DNA from: Apoda limacodes
Lineage: Eukaryota > Arthropoda > Insecta > Lepidoptera > Limacodidae
DNA: 64,000 bases
Direction: 5' to 3'
Assembly (NCBI GenBank): GCA_946406115.1
Contig: OX291561.1
Location: 5,820,273-5,884,272 of the forward strand
Shown here: one piece after another, positions 10,092 to 21,559 of the stretch
Numbering within the stretch: the stretch's first letter is position 1
Layout: every line of letters starts with the position of its first letter
Translations under genes and position numbers: made by a program
Notes under the pieces: model-generated
Seen by the model: the letters and a program-made list of their open reading frames with translations, nothing else
Told to the model about the DNA's origin: nothing
Databases searched by the model: none

Positions 10092-10855
10092 AATGGACAT
10101 TACATACCCTGGGGGGTTGGATGTTTGCCAATGTGTGGAGTTGGCTCTTCAGATCACTGGAGTAACAAGACGACTAGAAGGGGCCAGTGTTGGTGGTGTA
10201 TCATCAAAGCCCATCTGAAAAAAAGATAATTGTGTGAATATATTGTACAACAGTGAATATAACATATAACATAGCTTGGTGTTTTAGGTTGCTATAGTCA
10301 TACCAATCTGTTTAATTGTACAGTTCTGTTACATACATACATATACTCACACCTTTTTCCCTAATGGGTTAGGCAGAGCAACGCACTCGATGATGCCTCA
10401 CTTAGTGGATACACTAAATTGTACCTCACACTCAAGAGTTGTCGTGCTCACATTTTAAGCAGTGCAACACATTGTTTATAGACATTAATAACCATATTGT
10501 TGCCAACAAAATGGTAATCTGAATAAAATTGTATTATACTATTATATATTTTAGCAAACTCTTATTGTCAGAAGAAATGCAAAGCAAAATGAAAAGGGTT
10601 AACACTCCAATAAATGAGGTAATGTGCATGAGAAGTTATAAGAATAAAATAGAATATTAAAAAAATCATACATCAAGTTCAATGCGGACATTTTCGTTGC
10701 CGATGACATTTTGTACACCCATGATGGCTAGGATTCCCTCCTCCATGGGGCTCAAAATGCCATTCAACAATGGTCCACCACCAGTCCATCTAGCATGCTG
10801 TCGCATGTCCGACCCCTTCTTCCTCACCTTACTCTTAAGGTCACTCCAGTACTAT
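10092..10855 (-). pseudogene. PIF/Harbinger Myb/SANT-like accessory gene fragment, copy 2
   Basis: This is a near copy of 2,266-3,030 with the same TGGGP and EERI-AIIG blocks on the minus strand between about 10,680 and 10,850. Its right side continues into different sequence from 10,857, which marks the duplication edge. Confidence 0.58.
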
Positions 10856-10856
10856 A

Positions 10857-11327
10857 GTGCAATACATAGAAGAAGAAAAACTTGCTTAGCCTTCAGCACA
10901 CTACAACACATTATAATGTGTAAGGTACACCCCGAAACAAACCCTGTGCCCACTTGCATCACAGGTTAAGTATGCCGAAGGCTTTATTGTAAGTAATTAC
11001 CACCCATGCAATAGCACAAGCAGAGCACAAAAACAAATAAAAATTATAATATCATTTTATATTTTAACACTTAGGCCATGTTCCAATACGGGCGTTAGAC
11101 AGTTAAAATTTACTCAGGAGTAAATTTTAACTTACAAGTTGAACATTAAAGTAACTGCATATTTAGATATGTTTTTTTTGTACAAATGTGAGCGTATGTC
11201 TAATTCAAACAATTTCGTTGCATTACGGACAGTTTCACATTACTGAATTGTCGCATAGGTTAAGGAAGTTCTATCTTTCCACCATTCACGTAGTGTAATA
11301 TAATTATATATAGAGTGAGATTGTGGA
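10857..11327. other. Intergenic AT-rich stretch, no gene seen
   Basis: Only short unsupported frames occur. A 30-bp near-perfect palindrome lies at 11,102-11,131 (14-bp arms GTTAAAATTTACTC, loop AG). The stretch may contain the 3' untranslated part and terminus of the P-type element to the right. Confidence 0.5.
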
Positions 11328-11329
11328 TT

Positions 11330-13050
11330 ATCCACACGCAGAGATTCTAAGCAACGTTTGCTTGCAAGTATTCCCTTTTAAAACCTCAGCAGCTAAGTAC
11401 CCACTCACATATACTACGGGTTGATTTTCGAAATTCTCTAGCAAATGAATCTCAATGTCAGTCTCGACAGTTTCGTCTTTGTCAATTAAACTTAATACTG
11501 GAAACTCACACCCTGGAACTGTTGTCTCTAGAGTGTGATTCACATCACATTTTGGATCCAATTTAGTAGGGATATTTGAAAATAAAATGTCATGAAAATC
11601 AAATAACAAGACATTGCTGTCTGTTTCACAATTAGTACCTCTGCTAATAGGATAACTTAGTTTTGTTATTATAGACGATTTTAAGGCTGAACTAAAATGA
11701 AAACATGTCGGATTTTTATTGCTGACGGATGAGACCAAACAAGTTTTCAAGAGAGTTGATTCAGTTGTCTAAAACCTTTACTGTCTACATGGCGCCAAAT
11801 GTCTTGTTAAAAGGTAATTGAGGTTAGTTAACCATTAAGACAACGAACGTTTTTAAGTTTCAGGTGGCTGTCACTTTTTAAAAATTGAAGTGTTATTATT
11901 TTTCTTTTATAAATTTTCCACAGTTCATGGTGGAAACTATTTTTATTCACATTTTTTCGTGTGTAATACAGTGCATTCGAACAGTCTATCTAACAACCTC
12001 TGCCGTTTGTTGAATTTCTTTACCGCGGTCAGTATTTTCATACTTTTCTGCAAGTAATTTTTAAACTGCTGACACAGTATTACTTAAAATCTGCGCTGCT
12101 AGTTTCGCTTTCATTTTAGATTTGTATGTAGGATTTACGTGCAGAGGAGTTATTTTTTTGAAATGCAGGGTGGATCTGTTTTTTTCCTACAAGTCAATGA
12201 TGTGTGACCATTTACCTTTTTTTTCCATCAAACGAAATCTCACCACTTTGTAAAAATTATGTCGTATAGATTTAAATTAATAGGTAATGTCGTACATGAT
12301 AAATACTTTTTCGTTGTTATGAATAAAAAAGTTACTCCCAACAGGTTCATTGCCATGTTTTCTCAATCCAAACCCATGATTGTAGGCTCTTGATCACACA
12401 CAGTAGCTAAAACATGAAAGCCAGCCTCTGTTACAGAATCTATTACATTTTTTATTAAAGTGACTACTAGTGACAGTTCCTTTCACAAAAAAATATGCAA
12501 GAGGTTGTTTAAATTTTTTGTGTAAACATTGCAACATAAAAACTAATGCTTGATCAGCTATTTGATTTGATCTTGAGTCCTCACTACCCAAATCAACATA
12601 ACCTTCTACTTGATACAATCAAATATTGACCGTTTCTTAAGAGCCATTTCATCAAACATCAGACAACATATTTTTTGTTTATCCAAATAATTTGCACTTT
12701 TTTTTTAAGGTGATCTAACAATTTTTTATTAATACCTGGCTCCATATCCATATTTTTTAAAACACTGTGTAAGGTCCGAATACAAGGCAATTGTAATAAC
12801 TGTTTTAAAAATCTGTAAGCCTTTGGAGACTATTTGTATATTGATAAGGATAAGTCTTTAATATTGCTCCTTGCTTGCTGTAAGTATATTTTTTAAGGCT
12901 AGAGATTGAATGTTATCTAAAATGTTTTCTTTTTTTGCAATTATTTCATCGTTATTTTCTTAAGAAGTTTTTTCTTGCGGGGTGTGTGATCTGCAGAGAT
13001 AGATGCGGTTGAAGTTAAAGGCTCTGCAAATAAGTAAAACTATGTTAACC
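11330..13050 (-). pseudogene. P-superfamily (THAP9-like) transposase pseudogene
   Basis: On the minus strand, starting near 13,000, blocks typical of P-element/THAP9 transposases appear in order. They are a basic linker (KKLLKKI), SPKAYRFLKQLLQLPCIRTL, an LMFDEMAL block with the first catalytic Asp (about 12,650), a VDLG...ADQALVFMLQCLHKK then QPLAYFFVKGTV block (12,394-12,618), an LATVCDQ block (about 12,385), and a C-terminal VVYVSGYLAAEVL block (11,328-11,750). Frameshifts and stops between blocks show it is dead. Family members cut and paste using an RNase H-like domain and an N-terminal THAP finger. I could not place the THAP exon with confidence. Confidence 0.75.
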
Positions 13051-14750
13051 TTCTTACATTGTGCAGTCAGTGCAAGTTTCAAATGATCACCCCAAAATTT
13101 AAAAGTTAAGACTTTATAATCTATGGTTATAATTTGCGTTTAGTGTTTATACACCACTGTATGGGATTGAATTGTAAAATTGTCATCCAGGGCATTGCCC
13201 CATGTTTTAAGTATGAAGGCAAGGTACTAACACAGTAAAAAAGATTACTTCTTTTACAATTCAGGATTTTTTTTATTAAGCTTAATTAAATTGCTTTTAT
13301 TTAAGTCAAACAAACTTAAACCCTAATTCACTTAAACAGGTTTATATTTGATATGAAATTAGCTGTTTTGCTTCGAGAAATACTATGGAAAATATACAGG
13401 CCTAACTGCCAACCTCCACTTGTTAGAGAGACAACGCAAGAAAAAGAATATGGATAAGTAGGATTTTAAAACTTGCCTTGCCTGTGTTCCCTTTTTCTTT
13501 TAGCAGGAATAGGATTTATACAGGTGGATCTTAGAGTGGGTTTTGTAAGATAAACAATATTATTTGGTTAGATAAAAAGCATGTAAAACTATATTAACCT
13601 TCTTACATTGTGTAGTCAGTACAAGCTAATAGCCCGATGGCCCCTTTATTCATTAAAACAACACATTCGCAATTCAATACACACATACACACGCGTAGAT
13701 ACGTATTTATTTTTGTCCGACAATTAGGTACTTCGGTCGGTCCATGTCCAAAAAATGATTGTTTTTTAAAATAAGTGTCGTATAAATGTCGTAATCACGA
13801 ACTTAATCTTAAAATTAGCCAACTAAACCTAGATTACATAAAATACCAGTGGCTAATTTCATGATTTATTACATAATTAAAATTATCTGACAGAAACTAA
13901 ATAAAGTCATGATTTAAAAATTAAAATAATCCTAAACAAACAAATAACCACGCAATAGTCTCCTACTAAGACTAATGTGACCCTATGTACAATTCCCCGC
14001 GCGGGGAGCGGGCACTGGGGCGGGGTTTTCGGATTTCTTTTGCATCTTATTTTAATTTTGGTGCTGATCTTGACCTAGTTTTGTTTTCACGGGCGCCTTT
14101 TTTTGTTTGTTGACTCAGTTCCCAGTGTTATTTGATAACTATGTCACAAAGACATACTTACAGCAATCGGGAGTATTATGAAATGGTGCGGTGTTACTTT
14201 TTAAGTTGCGAAAGTTTATGTGGTGCTCATACCTAAAAGTGTAAAAATTGATAAGGTTGGACTACCTATTTGGAAGGTAAGTTACATTATTGTAAATAAA
14301 CTAATTCCAATTTTAAGTAAGCCATAATACCTACTACATACAAATACCTACTTAACTTTCTTTCTTTTGCAGAAAATTATAGTAGGTAGGCATGTAGATG
14401 TTTTTATTTTAATTGTTCCTTATGTTATTCAGCCCGTTAAAGTATGAAGGAAAATTGGAATCAAAATTTTGGTGTTTTGTAAAAGTTTGAATTAATTTTC
14501 TTTGTAAAATATGGTACACGATCATTAAGGTACCAAATTCGTACGTGGAGTAGGTACTAAAAGCAAACCGGCAGACGTGGTGTAGGGGGAGAGGGGTTAC
14601 GCTACGTAGCGCGTCACTGCTATCACATCATTCATTTAATGTTCGTATTGGTGTCCATAATATTAGAAAATTTTGGGATAACTTAAAGCTTATGTAAAAA
14701 GAATATATCTTATGATTTTTTAAAAATTAATCCAAATATATCTTCAGATT
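13050..14750. other. AT-rich stretch without a supported gene
   Basis: A roughly 40-bp direct repeat (ACTATRTTAACCTTCTTACA followed by TTGTGYAGTCAGTRCAAG) at 13,035-13,077 and 13,580-13,623 brackets about 0.5 kb. Perfect 12-bp palindromes CCCCGCGCGGGG (about 13,997) and CGCTACGTAGCG (about 14,602) occur. A short plus-strand frame starting at 14,141 ends at an intron-like GTAAGT (about 14,277), but I cannot assign it. Confidence 0.45.
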
Positions 14751-14814
14751 AATTTTACAAACAAATCTTTTCAAAATGGTGGGTCATTGAAATGTTTCCC
14801 TATATAATATATAA

Positions 14815-15130
14815 TAATAAACTTATACTCACCGTGTGATTGCAATGGAACAGTCATTTGAGTTGCAGTTGAGGGCAAAAGTTTGTTGCACAATTGATGC
14901 TGCCACTGACGACATTGAAGCTGCCACTGATTAAAATTATACAATGATTGTGTGTTCAGCAATCAACATTATATTGACCTTATTGAAGTCCAGTAACGGA
15001 CTCCAGTAACCAAACTCAAACCGTAAAAGAGATAACTAGTCCAATTTATACTTACTGTCTAATTGCGATGGAGGAGTCATTCGAACTGCAGTTGAGGATG
15101 AGGACGATGGTTGTAACTCCAAAACAGGAA
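14815..15130 (-). other. Two related mini-exons with splice donors
   Basis: Two minus-strand segments are similar to each other: TGACTGTTCCATTGCAATCA ending at a GTGAGTATAAG donor near 14,830, and TGACTCCTCCATCGCAATTA ending at a GTAAGTAT donor near 15,054. Both encode Ser/Thr-rich peptide. Their position upstream of the P-type transposase suggests linker exons of that element. The assignment is tentative. Confidence 0.3.
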
Positions 15131-15177
15131 TAATGTACATGTTTGATCGCTCAACTTCGTAGAAAACTCAAAGTAGG

Positions 15178-15255
15178 AAAAATAACTCGAAAATAATAAT
15201 ATTATCGCGATATTAAAACTCGAAAAAATAACTCGAAAATAATAATATTATATTA
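15178..15255. repeat. Short direct repeats
   Basis: ATAACTCGAAAATAATAATA followed by TTAT occurs twice (about 15,180 and 15,226) in an AT-rich context. Confidence 0.6.
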
Positions 15256-15462
15256 TATATTATAAGCGAGCGATTAGCAAGCGGTATAAACTGTCAAATT
15301 CGCGTTTTTTTTTGGTAGTTGCAAACAGATTGCTTGTGGTTGTTTTTCTATTATTTATTTAATTCAGACAAAAATAATATTTTATAAATGGTAATTCGCT
15401 AAATTTGTGGTCTTTTATTGTACAGCAATAGTATTTTATGTTACATTAAGATGGTCGGGTCC

Positions 15463-15598
15463 ATTCAATAGTAGTTAAATAAAACAGTGGACTGTATAGG
15501 TACTGATTAATATAATAATTCGTGGATTTATAAATTGAATACAATTTGGCAAGCGTCGATCACGGTGAGCGAAAAAAAGTTGTTGTTTTATCTTTTTC
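15463..15598. repeat. BEL/Pao LTR-like repeat, left copy, split by a LINE tail
   Basis: This matches 18,326-18,455 and breaks after TTTTATCTTTTTC. The rest of the same repeat resumes at 16,217 (TTCTTTTTCTTTGTGTTGCC) and runs to about 16,265, where integrase sequence starts. It is therefore the LTR-like unit at the 3' side of the minus-strand BEL/Pao remnant. Confidence 0.5.
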
Positions 15599-16216
15599 GC
15601 TATGCAGCTACGACAAATTGGAATAATATTCCACCTCCAATACGAAGCGTTGAGAATAAACTCACTTTTAAAATTAGACTTAAAATATATTAAATATAAA
15701 ATAATAGATTAATAATGCTGCACAAAAGATACGAAAACATAAGTCTTAAATATCAAACGTTTTCTAAAATTAGTGCATTCTCATCAGTCCGGCATTCTCT
15801 TTGCTGAATAAAGGGATGTATGTGTTTGATCTGTATTATTTATATTTTTTTTTTTACATATTTATGTATTATTTATTAATGACGACTCTATTGTTATACT
15901 CTATTTTATGTACTTTCAACCAGTAATCAAGGATAGGTGGTTATGCATTTATACATTTTTAAACTAATATTTGGAATTATTATCAAAATTTATTAAATTT
16001 GCCGTTGCTCTCAGCCCGTGCGTTTTGATCTGCGCTGCGTGTCAGTTTGGCTCATAGCTTGTGCTGAGATGTAGACCTGTTTGGCACACCTCATTGACAC
16101 ACACGCCAGTTTAAGCTTTCTTTTTTTTATTTTTTTGTTTGTATACTTCAATAATTATGTACTTTTTTATTTATGTGTCATTCTGTGTGAGCTAAATAAA
16201 GTAATTACATTTTATT
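15599..16216 (+). mobile_element. 5'-truncated LINE 3' end inserted in the LTR-like repeat
   Basis: The insertion begins with coding sequence for WNNIPPPIRSVENKLTFK, the usual WNxLPxxIR...FK(K/R)xLK end of CR1/Jockey-like ORF2, then continues as an AT-rich 3' untranslated region. It interrupts an otherwise continuous LTR-like repeat, so it is younger than that repeat. Confidence 0.55.
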
Positions 16217-16255
16217 TCTTTTTCTTTGTGTTGCCCGCGTTACCTCAGATTACCA

Positions 16256-16702
16256 CTATTTGTTGCGTAGACATTCTGCCGGGCCAATGGTTAGGTAGGA
16301 CGCTCCTACAAAGGTGGTACCAATTTCAGAATAAATGTGAGGAGGGTTGCCTCTTCGGGCTATGAACCTATTGAGAGCAGCCATGAAGCACTCCTTCGTC
16401 AGATCGGTGACCATCTCCAGGTGAACAGCCTTCACAGCGAAACAGACAAACAAGCATATATAAGCCTTTGTTAATTTTGCCCTGCGACCCTTTCGGTTAC
16501 CCATTATGACTGGGCCAGCAAAATCTACCCCTGTGTGAAGAAATGCAAAGTCAGAGTGGAATCTCTGACTTGGATGGTTGCCCATTAGTGGTAATGCTGT
16601 TTTTCCATTAAACCTCAAACATTTAATGCATAGTGATGAGGTTTTTCTTGGTAGGTCCCTACCACCAAGTAGCCAATATGTGTTTCTTATATTGGCCAGC
16701 AC
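16256..16702 (-). pseudogene. BEL/Pao integrase fragment
   Basis: The frame contains the end of the zinc-binding region (SSLCIKCLRF), a first catalytic block FAFLHTGVDFAGPV, the strongly conserved FVCFAVKAVHLEMVTDLT segment, and IYSEIGTTFVGA. In active elements the last motif carries an Asp-Asn (SDNGTNF); here it is Glu-Ile, so the second catalytic Asp is lost. The C-terminus is truncated against the LTR-like repeat at about 16,265. Confidence 0.88.
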
Positions 16703-16948
16703 CAGTTGTGGGCCTGCGTGTAATAATGTTTTGTGATAATGATCAAATAATAATTGACATATGTAGTGTTTTTAAGAAGAGTAATATTGAAATTTTTTGT
16801 CATAATGGAAATCAGAATTGACCATCCTACCTTCTTTGTTACGTAATGAGCTCATTACTTTCTGACATAGCTTTGCACCTGTAAGAGCCGCACATAGGTC
16901 TAGACGAGGAATCTTTAATGGAGCTACCTTACACTTCGATGTAAGTAG

Positions 16949-17164
16949 TTATGTATGTATGATGTTCTCATTAGTCAAAGAGCGCACATAGACACATACG
17001 CCATATCCAGACTGGGATGCGTCATAAAACACATGCAGCTCAATATTTTGAGACTCACAAACGGCCCGTCTGGGTATAATTAATTGATTTAGACATGGCA
17101 ACTGATTAATGAATTTGTTCCATAATGATTTTATAGATTCTGGAATTGTCTCATCCCAGGACAA
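16949..17164 (-). pseudogene. BEL/Pao RNase H region fragment
   Basis: MSWDETIPESIKSLWNKFI, IPRRAVC and IELHVFYDASQSGYGVCVYV are the connection/RNase H hallmark of BEL/Pao pol, lying between RT and integrase as expected for a minus-strand element. Frames between 16,702 and 16,949 are broken. Confidence 0.82.
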
Positions 17165-17520
17165 CTTATCCTACTAATATTATAAATGTGTAAGTTTGTA
17201 AGTATGGTAAGTAAGCTTTTATTAATGTCCGATGATTAGACTTGTCGATGTTACTGCTACGAAGGACCATTTGTTAGGATCTAATACGTTTACTGTACGG
17301 CAAGTAGATCCTTTAAATAAAATGATAAGTGGACTGTATATAAATTATATTAAATAAAAAGGGAGAAGTAAATTCAATACAAAGAATCGCGGTGCGCGCG
17401 TGTCGTCGATGTTCGGTGATGAGTGGCCGTTGAGGGCCGCTAGAACCCACTCGATTGGTTCCTGCTGTTCGGGCCTGATCGGCGGCACTCGGCGCTGCTG
17501 GTGAATGCCCGAACAACTGC
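17165..17520. repeat. Insertion in BEL/Pao pol with lepidopteran repeat terminus
   Basis: The stretch starts with CCTACTAATATTATAAATG at 17,170, a terminus found in many lepidopteran dispersed repeats, and ends in GC-rich sequence. It separates the RNase H and RT parts of the BEL/Pao remnant and has no recognisable coding capacity. Confidence 0.5.
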
Positions 17521-17529
17521 CACTCTTTT

Positions 17530-18265
17530 AGAGGTTACTGCGCACTGCTCAGAGTGGTTAACAAGGAAATACAGTAGTTTTTCATCATCAAAGCCGCTTA
17601 AACTATCATCGCAGTAGAAATCATGTATGATTGCTTCTGCTAGTTGTGTATCGTGGCATTCTAATCCAAACTGATTTATACACCGTGTGGCGAGGTAGGC
17701 GCTGATGCCATACCATATGTTACTGTATTTAATGTAAATTTTCGTATACGTTGATTAGGATGACTGCGCCACACTATTTTCTGTAAATGTCGTTTTTCAG
17801 GTGTACATTTTTTCTTTAGCAGCACTGAATATATAATGGTGTTGTCGAAATCTGAGAAGTATGGAAACAAGGTCAACTGTATTACCGGACCGACCATTTG
17901 TATGTCGTTCAGAGAGACTTTAGTTGTGGTGAGTGCTGAACCATCAAATACTGCTCTGAGTTTGGTCGTAGTGCTCGATTCCCTTACTACTCCATGATGT
18001 GGCAAAAAGTATGTATGTGGACTTGTGTTTGTGTTTTCTGACATGTGACCAAGTTGTAAGTATTCGTCAATGAATTGTAAGTATCTGTTTTCAAACTCTG
18101 TATCCCTTTTGAATTTATTTTCGATATTGTGCCTGGAAGTATGTCACCAACACAATTTGTAGATTGCTTTAATGGAATTTTTACCATGAATCGGTCATCA
18201 TAAAGTCGTTTTGTAGTTTTAGTGAATAAATCTTCACAGTTGTTTGTGATCGTCTGAAATTGCAT
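17530..18265 (-). pseudogene. BEL/Pao reverse transcriptase
   Basis: Minus-strand blocks include YFLPHHGVVRESSTTTKLRA, SLNDIQMVGPVIQ, IVWRSHPNQRIRKFTLNTVT, YGMASAP and, after a frameshift near 17,690, ATRCINQFGLE and IIHDFYCDDSLSGFDDEKLL. The last carries the catalytic FYCDD (YxDD-type) box near 17,610. Gag, protease and the upstream part of pol are missing, and LTR-like sequence begins at about 18,326. Confidence 0.88.
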
Positions 18266-18325
18266 ATTTTGTGTCTATATTGTCCTTGTTAATTGTTTTG
18301 ATATCTCACTTGTAAAGCTTTTTCA

Positions 18326-18505
18326 ATTCAATAGTAGTTAAATAAAACAGTGGACTGTATAGGTACTGATTAATATAATAATTCGTGGATTTATAAATTG
18401 AATACCATTTGGCAAGCGTCGATCACGGTGAGCGAAAAAAGTTGTCGTTTTTTCTTTTTCTTTGTGTTGCCCGCGTTGCCACAGATTACCACTATTTGTT
18501 GCGTA
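18326..18505. repeat. BEL/Pao LTR-like repeat, right copy
   Basis: This is the same repeat as at 5,142-5,320 and the split 15,463/16,217 copy. It runs from TCAATAGTAGTTAAATAA to TTGTTGCGTA. It flanks the 5' side of the minus-strand RT. Confidence 0.5.
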
Positions 18506-18595
18506 TACAAAGACTTTATAAGACTTTTAAGTTACGATAATAAATTTTTGTGTAGTATTTTTAATATTAGGTAGAAGTGTTTTGTTTTGATCATA

Positions 18596-20130
18596 ATGGC
18601 ACGAGTCTCTTTCCTTTAACTGGCTGAATATAAAGGCGCTCGAGAAGACAAAGCTCAGCTAATTTTAGACGAAATTTTCGAAACCCCGCAGATGCCTTAG
18701 ATCAGCTGTCTGATGAAGAATTTCGAACACATTTTAGACTCTCAAAGTATTATTTCAAGACTTGTGCTGAGAACTTGAACCATTTTTACCCAGGGCAAAA
18801 TGTTCAACAAATATCAGCACTCAATGTATGGTAAGCACTCTTTCACATTAAGGTTAGGAGTTAGGTATTAGTGTTAAAGCTATACAGGCCTATTTAAATA
18901 TCCTTATTATTACAGGTTCTTACAGCACTATCATTTTATGCAACTAGGTCCTACCAGAAACCTATTGGCATGAGTTTTCTGCACACATTGTGCCAGGCCA
19001 GTATCTTAAATGTTATGTCAGAGGTGACCAATGCATTGAATAATATTAACATATTAAGAAAACATATTTTGTTTCCTCAAAATCGTCAGGAATGGATTGC
19101 TCTTGTAATCAAGTAAGTAATGCATAGATCCCTATAGATGCATGTTTCCTAATTACATTTATACCTACTACCTACCTACTTAATCACATAATTAATGAAT
19201 AAAAATATTTTAACTTTATCTACCTACATTTTCAAATCGGTTTCGATTTCCTGGAGTTTTGGGATGTATCGATGGGACTCATGTGGCAAGGGTGAAACCC
19301 ACAGACAATGAAAAGCGTTTTTTTAACCGTAAACATAATCACTCAAGGAATATGCAAAAGTGCTGTCTATAATGATAATTCTATAAACTATGATTTATGT
19401 ATTTAATAAGTATTTTTAATATGACTATGATTTCCAAAATTTATACCTACTTAAGAAACTTAATTATATTACAGATATGTAACTGATCTAACCATATTTA
19501 ATGTAGATGCTACATTTCGAGGAGCATCAAATGATGCTCACATCTGGCGGAGTTCAGAAATAAGCTATCACATGCAAACAGCTTAATCAAGATGGTGAAC
19601 ATGTTTGGCTCCTAGGTAAATACCAAAACATAATGTTATGTTTTTTGGCTAGTTGAAATAAGGCTTATTTATCAGAAAGCCTATGACACTAAAAGTTATA
19701 GTCTTTGGGAAATTTCTGTTAAATTATAACCATGTCGATTGCAGGCAACTCTGCATATCCCCTCAGACCATGGCCTTTGGCTCCAATCGTTGATGCGGAA
19801 GCAGGCAGTGCTGTAGAAAATTATACAAATATACACTGTCGCACTAGAAACACTGTGGAGCGCTGCATAGGTGTTCTGAAAGCACGATGGCGATGCCTAT
19901 TATCGCATAGAGTTCTCCACTACAATCATCATGTAGTGGCAAAAATAATAAATGCATGCTGTGTGAACTATCTCAAGAAGATGCAAGGCTAGATGCAGCT
20001 CACCAGATAAATGATGACATGGCAGACCTTGACAGGACCGATGCATCTCGCCAGCTAGAAGATGGGTGACGAGAAAGAAACGTCCAGAGACTTTGGAGAA
20101 ATCAACACTAATGTTATAATTTAAAAGTTT
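18596..20130 (+). pseudogene. PIF/Harbinger transposase pseudogene, copy 2
   Basis: This is a near copy of 5,408-6,960 with the same exon-like blocks and the same premature stop in the first exon. The first catalytic block is frameshifted here (one G fewer in the G-run near 19,260), and the C-terminal exon (19,732-19,992) has a small deletion that replaces the LHNI block. The nuclease motif with the third acidic residue (NTVERCIGVLKARW) remains. The pair arose by duplication of the 4,643-7,300 segment. Confidence 0.83.
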
Positions 20131-20464
20131 TAATTTTTGACCTTGTAACTGTTTTTGCAACGGAGCAAAAGATAAATGTAATTTTGAGCTCCAGAATTCC
20201 AGAGGCTTCTACAGAAACAAATTTTTCAGGAGTAAAACCATAGGGCAAAATAAGACTAAAATGTTTTTATTAAAAATGAATAATAATCAGAAGTAAATAA
20301 TTCTGTTGATTTGCGCTAAGTTGGAGGTTATCCAGCCTGCTGTATTAAGGGCGCAAATCAATCTGTGCGCAGAACAGGCATTTCAGTGACCAACAATTGT
20401 GTTTGTCTTGGGTGATTTCTATTCATGTGTTTATCCGATTTGAAACTCAAACATATCTCCTCTC

Positions 20465-21478
20465 TCCTTCTCTGTAACGTGATGGACTCAGCAACAGCAA
20501 GGTCTTTTAATGAAATGCATTGAGCAACACGGCCCCCGCGTCAGGATGCCGTGTTGCTCTATAATATAATGGTACGACATTCGTCTCAGTACAATAAAAC
20601 GATTTGGAATGTAATCCTGATTGATTTTCTTTATTTATAAGTTTGACAAGGGCCTCCGATAACACGCGTGACGCATGGGCTTGAACTCCGACTGAGTGCG
20701 TGCAGCTTCTGCCAAAACGAGGGCAGCGTGGGCAAATATTTCTTCTGCAGAAATCCTGCGGCTCTCTATTTTTATCACCCACACTGATTCTGCTCTAGTT
20801 GGAACTGAAACAAAAGTAAATTTCACACACCTTATATAAAATATTGTTTTCTTGAAGTTACTCTATAGTAACCATAGCTATTAGGTTTACATAGCTAATA
20901 AGGAGCTCTGATAGATTTAAATGATTCTTTTTTTCACTCATAATGGCTACTAAGAATAAGCCTAATCAACTTATTCTTAATGCACATATGTGACATAAAA
21001 AAATTAAGAATAACTACCCAATATTTAGGGTGAAAAAAAATTGGGACTTAGGATTTTTTCAATTTTGAATTGTTTTTATAGCTAAGCAGTATTTAAAGAC
21101 TATTTTCACATAGTGCTTACTTTGGAAAATAATATGATTTATCAACTACTACAAAGATATAGCCAAGGTAAAATTATTAGTATTTTCAGACTCAAAACAA
21201 CAATTACACGGCTACAAAACATTAAGCATGGTCAACATGCTCCTGAAGCAAATATCATATACATTTTTTTCAACTTTCATAATACTTCATACTTTGTCAA
21301 CCTACTTAGATTTTAGATTTACTAATATTTATTCGATTTCAAAAAACAGAATACGTAAAAAACTCACAAGGTCTATGTCCACCTCTAGCGGAAGTCCTAA
21401 ACCGAGAAACTGGAGATCCTGTAACAATAAATAAAATTACTAAAAAAACTAAAATGGATCAAGTTTCATGTGTCCAGA
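20465..21478. repeat. Duplicated repeat block delta, copy 3
   Basis: This is a full-length relative of 3,040-4,055, with the hairpin at 20,522-20,559, the terminal-exon-like frame, and the plus-strand 68-codon frame at 21,228-21,434. It continues to about 21,553 with sequence shared with 7,977-8,052, where the Maverick begins. Confidence 0.75.
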
Positions 21479-21559
21479 TTGAAAAGATTTTAATTTTAAG
21501 CAAAATCCTGTGACTAGTGCCTGTACATTCTAATTGTCAGGTTTTCTATAAGATATTCA

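Noticed and set aside
13990..14610. CpG-like promoter around the GC palindromes
   Set aside because: Only isolated 12-bp palindromes are present and no downstream gene could be supported.
15463..18505. Complete BEL/Pao element
   Set aside because: Gag, protease and much of pol are missing, the integrase is truncated and the LTR-like repeat is split, so only a remnant is supported.
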